A stretch of 64,000 bases of DNA, from assembly GCA_026122225.1 (NCBI GenBank), contig JANEZZ010000520.1, forward strand, positions 1,860,001 to 1,924,000, read 5' to 3'. This stretch comes from Heloderma charlesbogerti. Taxonomy: Eukaryota; Chordata; Lepidosauria; Squamata; Helodermatidae. The translations under genes and the position numbers were made by a program. The stretch's first letter is position 1; every line of letters begins with the position of its first letter. Below the pieces are notes generated by a model. It was not told the DNA's origin and searched no databases. It saw only the letters and a program-made list of their open reading frames with translations. Shown piece by piece: positions 55,985 to 64,000 of the stretch.

Positions 55985-56830
55985 TTAATCATGATATGAG
56001 ACTGCTGGATTGATAATGCAGTGTCATCATCATACTGATGACACTGAGCTCTACCTTTTTTCATTTTATTTCTGAGCTGTGGTTTCCATTCTGAACTAAT
56101 ATTTGGCCATTTTGGTCAAGCGGCTGAAGATTAATGGGTTAAAAAAGAATCCAAACAAGGTGAAAAGTATGGCGGTTGGAGACCTACATTGTGTAGGAAG
56201 TGGGTCTGTCTATTACTGATGCATGTATCACCTCTGGTAGAATAGGTTCAGAGCTTGAGATGCTCCTAGACACCAAGGTAGCATCTCTATGCAAGCACAA
56301 CTTCTTTCAGTTACATCATGGCATTATAGATGCAGCCTTTTCTGGAGTACAACAGACTATCAACAATCATCTATGTCTTTGTAAACTCCATGACTGAGTA
56401 TATGATGTGTGTTAGATTGTCCCTTAAAGGTAGTGCAACTAGGAGCTGTGGAGGATGCAGAATGTGGTGCCTCATCTCCTAATGGGGGTAGAGTGAAAAG
56501 ACCATATCCATTGTGCACCAGCTACACAGGCAGCCAATTAGCTTCTGCACCTTGTTCAAGGCCCTGAAGCTGCTTCTAGCATATCTGAGGGAGTTGCCTT
56601 TCTTCATAGAAAACCACCCGCCATTTGAGATTCACAAAGAAAGTTCTGCTTTGTGTCCAGTCTATAGGGGGAACATAACAGAGGCTTCCAAGGGATGGCT
56701 CCAGTTCTTTGGCAGTCTTTGCCCCAAGGAGTTTCCAAAATTTGCCCACTTTCATTATTCAGTTCAGAAACATAAAGCAGGCGTAAGGTCCTATCTGAAG
56801 CAATGTGCACAGTCCTAACTAATGCAAGAA
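55985..56830 (+). pseudogene. L2-clade LINE remnant (reverse-transcriptase C-terminus)
   Basis: The start 'catcatactgatgacactgagctctacc' fits the ADDTQLY-type catalytic box of L2-like elements. The 'agattaatgggttaaa' / 'aatccaaacaaggtgaaaag' stretch fits the LKLNxxKTE-type block that follows. Later, HQLHRQPISFCTLFKALKLLLAY (from 56513) matches the LHWLPISFRIxFKVLxLTY-type block. Spacing and order agree with a LINE palm-to-C-terminus of about 280 codons, but many stops and frameshifts are present and no frame longer than about 100 codons survives. The enzyme would have copied L2 RNA; this copy is old and dead. Assignment is by motif order only. Confidence 0.65.
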
Positions 56831-57099
56831 AGGCAGTGAAAGGCCAGTAGTGATTGGCTGCATGTATGGTGCTATTCTCTTGCTACCTCTAGAGTAATAT
56901 GCTTGCATGAACAACATAAATATAAACTACTGCTAATAAAACCTGCCATGACTGGTTGCTGTCACTTCTTACAGAAATTCAAACCAGTGCTGATAACTAC
57001 GCTTTATGGGGCTAGTCAACAACTAGCTGAAAAAGTTTGTTTTCAACATTTGCCAAGAACTAGCAAATCAATAAAGTTACCTTGGGCAGCCTCCTAGTG

Positions 57100-58240
57100 A
57101 GCACTCCTATTCATGAGATGAATTGAATAAAAATACAACCTGTCATTTAGAATAATAGAAATAAAGTTGCCGTAGTGAAAATACTGCCACAGGCTCAACA
57201 CACCCAATATGATCTAAACGCATTGAGGATTTATTATAGCCTTTATCTACCAACAGAGAAATTATCTCCCAGTGATACTCCATTTCTGTGACATACTCCT
57301 CAGCTTATTTTGATTTAATATACCATCCTCCACCCCAAAATTTAGCATATCTGGTCACCTATACACCTCTCCACATGAATTAAGCCAAGATGACCCGCTA
57401 GAGGAATCATTTAAAATGCTTAAAGGAAAGACTAATGCAGAAACTAGATATCGGCTTAGTGGTAGAAAAACATGCTCTCAAGCAGAGATGTGATGCCCAG
57501 TTTTCCAAAAAAAAAATTTGTCTGTTGAACTTTATGGTAGCAGCTTGCTAAGCTTTGCAGCTTGCAAAGTAACTTTACGGAAAAACAAGAGGAAATTAAC
57601 TTAATGACTGTGTTTCTCTAATGAAGTACGAGGACAGCTTCAACAATCAGGTGTGTACGCATATATGTAATCAAAGTTTAGACAAATTCTTTTTAATCAC
57701 CGATTTATCTGTACATAAAATATAATTTCAAACTGGAGAAAATATTACTTTAGTTATTTATGTTCCATTATCCCCCAGCTACAACATACAATATCATGCA
57801 GGAGGGGAACATTCCATCCCGTCCTTGCACAACCTACACAAGCAGGGCCATGCATCCAAGCGCTTACTTAGCTAGTGTATCTGACATAGACTTGGCAACC
57901 AGGTAATCTCAGCTCTTTTAAGTATATATTTCTTGCCTTCATAACTGCCGGTAACCTTGGAAATCTGTGGTCAGCATGTGGTAAAGCTTCTCACAAAAAC
58001 CTCCAGGGATCAGGTAGCATGACACACACTGCCAAGAGTCCCCTCTACTGTTCTTTGCCTGCTCTCCAATCCTTACATGCAATATGAAGTCCATCTTTAT
58101 GCCCTTCTTTCCCTTCCATTCCAGCCCTGTGATTCCACAGACCCTGCCAGAAATTCACCGTAATTCCCTGCCTGAAATGTAAAAGCACACTAAAAAAAAA
58201 CCCTTTCTCTTATATTTATATTGGCTAAGAAACGGCTAAG
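57100..58240. other. Region without recognisable gene
   Basis: Unique AT-rich DNA. An A-run lies at 57508-57517. No repeat or exon recognised. Confidence 0.5.
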
Positions 58241-58289
58241 AAATTGGCTAAGATTCCTAGAGCTTAAACTGGGAGTGCACCAACTGACA

Positions 58290-58425
58290 TTTTGTCTTTG
58301 CCTTAGGAAGCTGTAGGCAAGCTACTAACTCTCACCTTCAGCACCCTCCCCACCCCATATGCAACGTGAAGGATAGTAATACTGACCAACAAGGGTTGTT
58401 GTAAAGATTGCTAAAATAAGCTGGT
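58290..58425 (+). mobile_element. MIR/CORE-SINE-like remnant
   Basis: 'tgccttaggaagctgtaggc', 'aagctactaactctc', 'gatagtaatactgacc' and 'aagggttgttgtaaagattg' follow the order of the MIR core and tail (ccttgggcaag ... aataatacc ... gggttgttgtgagga). The tRNA head is not seen. Confidence 0.6.
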
Positions 58426-58431
58426 TCACAT

Positions 58432-58762
58432 GATCAAACAAGCCACGCTGGCTTGCTGAAGCTGTGGCATGTGCCAGGCACCATTAGCCTAATCAGCCAC
58501 CCGGATGCAGCTTGTCATGTCGTCCAAACCTGGGCGACATGGCTTGTTTGAGAGGGAAACAACCCTGAAATAACCCAGTAACAGGCCATGGGTTATTTGA
58601 GGGTTGTTTCCCCTTCAAACAAGCCATGTCACCCGAGTTCGGATACAACAAGCCATGCCCGGGCGGCTAATTAGGGTACTGGCGCCCAGCACACACTGCT
58701 GAATTAAACAAGCCGTGGTGGCCTAGCTACCATGGCTTGTGTTGATTGTGGAAACTGGGTCT
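58432..58762. mobile_element. Foldback element ('GGCCTGGTTCACA' ends), copy 2
   Basis: 'gctggttcacatgatcaaac' at the left, 'tgattgtggaaactgggtc' at the right. The interior is strongly self-complementary ('ggcttgtttgagagggaaac' with 'gtttccccttcaaacaagcc'; 'aagccatg' repeats both ways). No coding content. Confidence 0.7.
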
Positions 58763-58967
58763 ATATGTAATGTACTTTGTATAGTCTGCTCTATACATGA
58801 AATAACGTGTTTCATTTATTTATTTTCTGAGTTTGGGGAATAGGGGTTGATTTCTGTAGCATGATTTAGAGACACAAGATCTCTGGGGAAAAAAATATAT
58901 CCACGCCACAGGTTAGAGACTGTTCTTGTGGGTGGGCCTATTCATGCTACATCAGCACCAGGGAACC

Positions 58968-59073
58968 TGTGACCCACTAGACATTGTTGGACTCAAATTC
59001 CCATCAGCCCTAGCCAACCTAGCCAATGGTGAGGGGTGATGGGAGCAGTAGTTCACGGGTTCCCCAGCCCTGA
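58968..59073. mobile_element. Short foldback hAT-like element
   Basis: CAGGGAACCTGTGACC at the left and GGGTTCCCCAGCCCTG at the right. The middle carries 'cccatcagccctagcc', 'gccaatggtgagg' and inverted 'gatgggagcagtagtt'. Same family as 13916-14017. No clear target duplication. Confidence 0.75.
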
Positions 59074-59079
59074 ACTACA

Positions 59080-59998
59080 GGATTGTGAAGTGCTTACATA
59101 GGGAGCAAAAAACAAAAGCAAAAAGTAACTTTTTCTGGCTGGTTGCCTGTCAAGAATGTTGGCAATGACTTCTAACATTTACGTTCAGCAAAGCTTGAAG
59201 CTTGTGTAGAGAAAATTACATATTTATTCAAAATATTAATTAATCCCTTCTTGACACCTAGTATACCTGAGACATCTGGCATTCCTGTCTTAATCAACAC
59301 AGTCCCCAAAGGCCTAGTGTTTTAAACACAGTTACTTTAAATAACTTCGATCACAGACTCCAAATAATTTCTTGCGCCTTCAGATGGTTGCAAACATAAT
59401 TATGAGACACAATCAATCAATTGCTAATTCCTGAGGGTAAATGTTGAGAGGCACAGCATTTACGGGGGCTTGATGAGATTCTATGCACTACTTGAGGAAA
59501 TGTGTTTCTGTAAAAGAATGATTTTTTAAAAAGTTTGTGGAAGGACAGTTTATGAAATATACCTGGGCACAAGATCCCTCTTTAAGTGGAAGCTGGTAAC
59601 ATTTTGCAGAAAGTTTTCTTCTAAATTGACAGAATTGTCACATTGACTGTCCTTCTTAGTATCATCCTGCTTGTTCCTTTAAGTCAGAAGTGGGGAACAT
59701 TTTTCAGCTGAATTTCGATGCCAGGGCAGTTGAGGGGGCGTGTGTGTGTCGGGGGAACATTCCAGCAATGAACGGGGCCAAAAGCTGAGTGGACAGGGCT
59801 AACAAATATGAGTCCTATCTATTTAACCAATCTGCCTATGCATGTCAACTCAAACCTAAGACCCATTTCATTCTTCTCCTCTCCTCTCCTCCCCTACCTC
59901 CCAATCCGCCACCTAAGGTCCTCTGAGGGTTATCTGCTGCAGCTGCCTAATGTGAGATTAGCAGCCACATGCAAGGGGACCTTTTCCTTTGTCACCCC
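59080..59998. other. Region without recognisable gene
   Basis: Mostly unique. A 'cagaagtggggaacattttt' word at 59685 could be one end of a decayed hAT-like element; a short GT run is at 59740-59750. Confidence 0.5.
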
Positions 59999-59999
59999 C

Positions 60000-60134
60000 G
60001 TTTCCCATATCATCTGAAACGGGGAACCGCAGTTTAATGTCAGTTTACTAACCAGGATCAAACCATGGTTTCATACCCAGGTTAGTAAACTGACACTAAA
60101 CCACAATTCCCTGCTTCAGATATAATGGGGAAAC
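60000..60134. mobile_element. Small foldback element with about 55-bp arms
   Basis: The arms 60000-60052 and 60079-60134 pair along their length, with the best part 'gtttaatgtcagtttactaa' (one mismatch). The loop contains the palindrome 'aaaccatggttt'. No coding content. Confidence 0.8.
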
Positions 60135-60189
60135 TGGAGTTTTAAGACAACACACTTGAAGTTCCAAAGATAGAGAGTGAGATGTGGTG

Positions 60190-60210
60190 AGGTAAGGTAA
60201 GGTAAGGGGT
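60190..60210. repeat. (GGTAA)n microsatellite
   Basis: About four GGTAA units. Confidence 0.85.
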
Positions 60211-60339
60211 AAAGAGAGAGCACACAAGGCCAACACTCATTTTACCTTAATGAACTATGGATTATTAATAAATTGCAGTTTATTAAGCTATGAACATTAG
60301 GTTCAAGCAGGCCCAGTGACATCATAGTTGTTCAGCCAA

Positions 60340-60938
60340 TGCCAGGGTTAGGAACTCAGACAAGTAGATCTCCTTCCACCTACCAGGTCCGGGACATGCG
60401 CAGCTGGTGTCCTTGACTAGAACACCGGGGCCAGGGGTGCTGGAGGTGGGAGGAGAATCAAGGTTCCTCGGGCAAGGGTCAGACCCGGACAAGGTGCTGC
60501 AGGGCCAGAGGCAAGAGCAGGGTCCAGAGCAGGCTAAGGTCAGGTACAAACAAGGCATGGCAGGGCCAGAGGCAAGAGGCAAGAGCAAGGTCCAGAGCAG
60601 GCTAAGGTCAGTTACCGGCAAGGTGCTGCAGGGCCAGAGACATGGTTAGGAACAGGCAAGGGTCAAGTATCAACAAAAGCATAGCAAGGTCCGGAACAAG
60701 CGGCAAGAACATGATGCTACCACCACAAAGACTCACGTTGCTATGGCAAAGCCTGGAGGGAAGAGGAAGCTCTTTACAGGGCTTCCTGAGGCTCCCAGCT
60801 GGTTTGCATTAGAGGACCTGCAGGCCCAGTGCTTCATCCTGCAAGTACTGTAGTATGGACCAGGCTGCCTTCTATATCCGGCCACTAGGTAGAGTTGCAG
60901 AGCTTCTCTGGTCAAGCAGATCCTGACACCGCCTCTTC
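60340..60938 (-). mobile_element. LTR-like segment, minus strand, containing a minisatellite
   Basis: On the minus strand it starts TGTCAGGATCTGC at 60938 and continues through 'ctacctagtggccggatat' and repetitive 'ctgaccttagcctgctctgg' words. Both are in the style of LTRs of vertebrate LTR retrotransposons. The inner boundary is not certain and no internal coding region adjoins it. Tentative. Confidence 0.4.
60490..60680 (+). repeat. Minisatellite, roughly 70-bp unit
   Basis: Three imperfect units share 'aaggtgctgcagggccagag' or a variant, 'gcaagagcagggtccagagc' and 'aggctaaggtca'. The middle unit has an extra 'gaggcaa' duplication, and the last copy is decayed. Confidence 0.85.
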
Positions 60939-61197
60939 AGATCTACTGCAGCTTTATCAACCACTTCCTCTACTCTTCTTTCCCTAGGCTGCCTGCTATT
61001 ACCTATCTGTTGGTTCAGCTTCTCTCAGGTCATGCCTCCTCCACCCTTTCAAGTCTCCACTTGACCTCATATCCATTACATTCACTCCCCCACCCTCAAC
61101 TCCACATTACCTTTGCAATCTGATTGCTGCTCCATTGTGGTTAGCTCCCAGGCCCCACTGAACTACTGCCACTGGTCTAGGATGTATGATATCATCC

Positions 61198-61630
61198 TAG
61201 GGATGTATGAGAAATTTGTTTCAGTTCATTTTTGGTCAGGATTTTACCCAGCTCACACCTTCTGGAACAAACACAGACTCAGACACAGACACAATCTGTG
61301 GTCGAAGCCCGTACATCTCCAAGCTTCCAATGTGATTCATGGGCAAGAAAAATGCATTCGAGAGTACGCATACATCTGAAAAATGTGCATTAAAAATGCA
61401 TTCTTTTGAATAATGTGTACAAAATGAGTGCTTTAATCAATGGGTGAAGAATGTGTACATTTCGAAAATGTACACAACTGATGTGTACATTTGGAAAAAT
61501 ACACATCGATTTTCATGCAAAAGGAAAAAATAAAGCTCGCAATCTGATATGGACTCAAGTTGGAACATGCTTTGAAATGGAGTTCAGAGACCTTTGATGA
61601 ACACACGTTTTGCTGATTCACACATCGCTA
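61198..61630. mobile_element. hAT-like non-autonomous transposon with perfect 8-bp target duplication
   Basis: Inverted ends TAGGGATGTATGA and TCACACATCGCTA (two mismatches). TATCATCC flanks both sides (61190-61197 and 61631-61638). It is 433 bp, non-coding, with an interior rich in 'aatgtgtac' words. Confidence 0.9.
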
Positions 61631-61756
61631 TATCATCCCGATAACCCGTGTGATGCCTAACTTTTATCATATAGGCAGACCCTCTCTCCATCATGCAAGA
61701 GACTGTCAATGGAGAAAGAGAACAGGTCTCTTCCACCATACATAGATCACTGTTTT

Positions 61757-61801
61757 CTCTGTGCATGGAGAAAAAGCGAACCCCTCACTCCATGCACAGA
61801 G
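61757..61801. repeat. Perfect 14-bp hairpin
   Basis: 'ctctgtgcatggag' (61757-61770) pairs with its inverted copy at 61788-61801. It lies within a looser self-complementary stretch at about 61680-61870. Confidence 0.85.
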
Positions 61802-62056
61802 TGGCACGAAAACCATCTGATGTTGGAGGAAGACTGGATCTCTTCCTCCATTGGCAGATTGGAGCACCCTTCTCTAATGGGCAGGGCTTTGGAGAGGTGA
61901 AGGGGCCTCCACCAGGGCTTCAGTGAGCCAGACGGGGAGGCCTCGTGCATCTAATGTGGCCTGCCAACCAGAAGTTCCCCAGGCCTGTTTTATACACTAG
62001 CAGTATAACAGCAGAGGTAATCACAGAGACACAAAACCATAGCTCCAAACCATAAT

Positions 62057-62391
62057 GGGCCTGTTCACGCATCATGGTGACAAATCATGGGTTAATTAAC
62101 CCACAATTTGCTGGGATGTGTGATGCGTGTGTGATTTCGACATATTGTAAACAACCTCCAATCCCCTGATTGGAGGTTGTCAGAATGACGTGTGAACCCA
62201 GACTGATGAGCTGTTTAGGGATTAAACAACCCATTGGTCCAGGTTCGCACATCACACTGACCACCCCGATTGTGCTGACTGGAGGTTGTTTACAGAAACC
62301 AAAAGCAGCTCGCAGGAGGCATACATCCCCACAAACTGCATGTTAAATAACCCATGATTTGCTGCCTTTACATGCAAACTGGGTCAACGTC
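62057..62391. mobile_element. Foldback element ('GGCCTGGTTCACA' ends), copy 3
   Basis: 'gggcctgttcacgcatcatg' at the left, 'tacatgcaaactgggtc' at the right. The interior carries a 13-bp perfect hairpin ('acaacctccaatc' pair, 62151-62180) and a third 'ggaggttgt' copy at 62280. No coding content. Confidence 0.65.
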
Positions 62392-62454
62392 AGTGTAAGG
62401 TTGGTCTTGTTTCTCCAGCTCTAAGCCCTTCTGCAGGCCCATCCATGACATGGG

Positions 62455-62622
62455 ATGAATCCCCCTACCTTAGGCAGCAGAGTGGGAGGAGTGGCAAATT
62501 GTACACTCCCCCACCCCCTGCTAGGAGATGGGAGACATGATGGCGGGGGTGGTGGTGGATGAAGTGGAACCACATGTGTGTTCTCCCACCTCAGGCAGCA
62601 GGAGAGGTTGGGCCGGCCTTGC
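62455..62622 (-). mobile_element. Fragment of the CAGGGCTGGCC hAT-like family
   Basis: On the minus strand, 'aaggccggcccaacctctcc' followed by 'tgctgcctgaggtggg' matches the left half of 30465-30745. The other end is lost or diverged. Confidence 0.5.
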
Positions 62623-62629
62623 CCTTCTG

Positions 62630-64000
62630 TTTCCTCAGCTTATGACATGTGTGACATTGTAGTAGCTCAGTTAATGATATACATGTTTATGGGAAGGGAT
62701 AGATACTTAGCTGATTTCTGTACACATTTATCTTACTGATTGGGATGGTGTAACTTGTTCTACACAAATTGTGTAATAACTGCTTTGTTGGGGGGGGGGT
62801 GAGCTTATGCTCATACACGGGAGTGAAAATATTCATTGACAGAGTAAATATGCTACTGCATATGAGTATAGAAGTTGTCCTCATGGGATAACATTTTTTT
62901 AAAGATATAGTTCATTGATGCTGACAGCTGGCAATTTTGAAGGTAAGAAATGTGTAAACTACTCTATACTTCTGTTAAGAGATAGAAGCATACCAGTTTA
63001 ATTCAACCCTGACATCCTGATGGGTGCTTCCAGATGGAAGGGCTCCTAGTGCTACTAATCAGAAGGTATTGTGTAGCTATTCCACTTTTTTCTCCTGAAT
63101 GGATTTGTTCCAGTAGGGAAAAAGGTGGAAGAAGCTGTAGGAAAACACAGGAGATTACTAGAGGAAGATGATGATATCTAGATCTCTAGAGAATGTTGTG
63201 AATGAGGCAGAGGAACAGCACCCTAAAAGCCTTGACTTTCCTGTAGCACAGGAAACAGCATAAACGGTGCTTCCAGTGGGAGTAGCAGCAATAGAGGGCT
63301 AGTGCAACTGCTAGCCCCAAGAAACATTACTGAAACAACATTCCCTTTCACAATAAAACTGTGCAGTGGATACTGCTTGAAGATTAAAATCCCACATGGA
63401 AAAAGCTCTTAAAAGAAAATATTATGATTTAATTAAGCACTCAGCATTTAAAGACAATTAAGAGTCAGAGCCTCTAGCTTTTTCTTTTTTAAAAGTCATT
63501 TTAGGGTTTTATGTTCCTTTAATTTCCCATTGGGACTTTTCTCTGAAACTGCAAAAACAAAAACCACTGCTTGAGCAGTAAATGGCACGCAGTAAAAACT
63601 GCCATCAGAGAAAGCAAACAAAGGAATGGTGTGACAGATTTATGAGTGAAGAAGCATACATCTTTAATACAAAGCAATGCATAACAGAGTGGAAGAAAAA
63701 CTCCCTTCTTGCTGGTTTTCAGTTGAATTCTGGTAAATACCTAGCTTTGTAAACACACATTTTTGCACCACAAATATAAAAGACAATGCTGAATGGACCT
63801 GATAAAGCCATCAACCTCTGTGCCCCTCCTTTCCATCTTTGAGCTTAGGAAATTTAGTGAGATACACCAAAGGTACAGCATATAGAAATACACACTTTGC
63901 ATATTTAGTCTAGTAAAAATGCTTTTAGGGTGCAATTCTATCCATGTTTAGGCAGAATGTTGATGGCTAGCTGGGAAATGCTGGGAGTTGTGGGACCTTT
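62630..64000. other. Region without recognisable gene
   Basis: AT-rich unique sequence with a G-run at 62790-62799. No exon, RNA gene or classifiable repeat recognised. Confidence 0.5.

Noticed and set aside
60490..60680. CRISPR-like array
   Set aside because: Units are contiguous imperfect tandem copies without unique spacers, in a vertebrate genome.

Overview
This window looks like nuclear DNA of a squamate reptile (lizard or snake). The evidence is its repeat content: two full-length BovB (RTE-clade) LINEs, several CR1 LINEs of two tail types, L2-like remnants, tRNA-derived SINEs and many short hAT-like transposons. I recognise no host gene, exon, tRNA gene, rRNA gene or CRISPR array. Apart from the retroelement frames, the open frames are short, low-complexity or antisense shadows. 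The window is probably intergenic or intronic. Which squamate lineage it comes from cannot be settled from the sequence alone.

Layout. 1-2.2 kb: no recognisable feature. 2.2-4.8 kb: a rearranged CR1 (CR1-A) with esterase-type ORF1 and endonuclease ORF2 remnants, plus a second CR1-type 3' end. 5.9-8.4 kb: small DNA transposons, including a foldback element nested inside another. 10.6 kb: a tRNA-derived SINE. 12.5-15.1 kb: pieces of an unassigned LINE around a CR1 (CR1-B). 16.8-18.6 kb: CR1-C. 20.7-21.9 kb: CR1-D on the minus strand. 22-36 kb: mostly unique sequence dotted with short DNA transposons and a tRNA-Ala-like SINE; four of the transposons keep readable 8-bp target duplications. 38.0-44.5 kb: two full-length BovB elements placed tail to tail. 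47.3-48.6 kb: CR1-E split by a hAT-like element. 51-57 kb: L2-like remnants, a transposon copy and a roughly 0.5 kb inverted repeat. 58-62.6 kb: foldback elements, an LTR-like segment with a minisatellite, and another intact hAT-like element. 62.6-64 kb: unique AT-rich DNA.

The most notable locus is the BovB pair. The plus-strand copy (38012-41229) has one uninterrupted 1047-codon endonuclease/reverse-transcriptase frame, so it may be active or very young. A second full-length copy on the minus strand (41241-44463) abuts its 3' end. The same 11-bp sequence, ATTATATTTAT, occurs exactly three times: left of the pair, between the copies and right of the pair. That is the pattern expected if two full-length BovB copies used the same target site on opposite strands. 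The two proteins differ at roughly 25 of 697 compared residues, so this is not a recent duplication of one copy.

The CR1 copies are all dead. The catalytic FADD box is substituted in B (SADD) and D (FADG), deleted in C, and absent with most of the reverse transcriptase in A. The short DNA transposons lack transposase and would depend on one supplied elsewhere.
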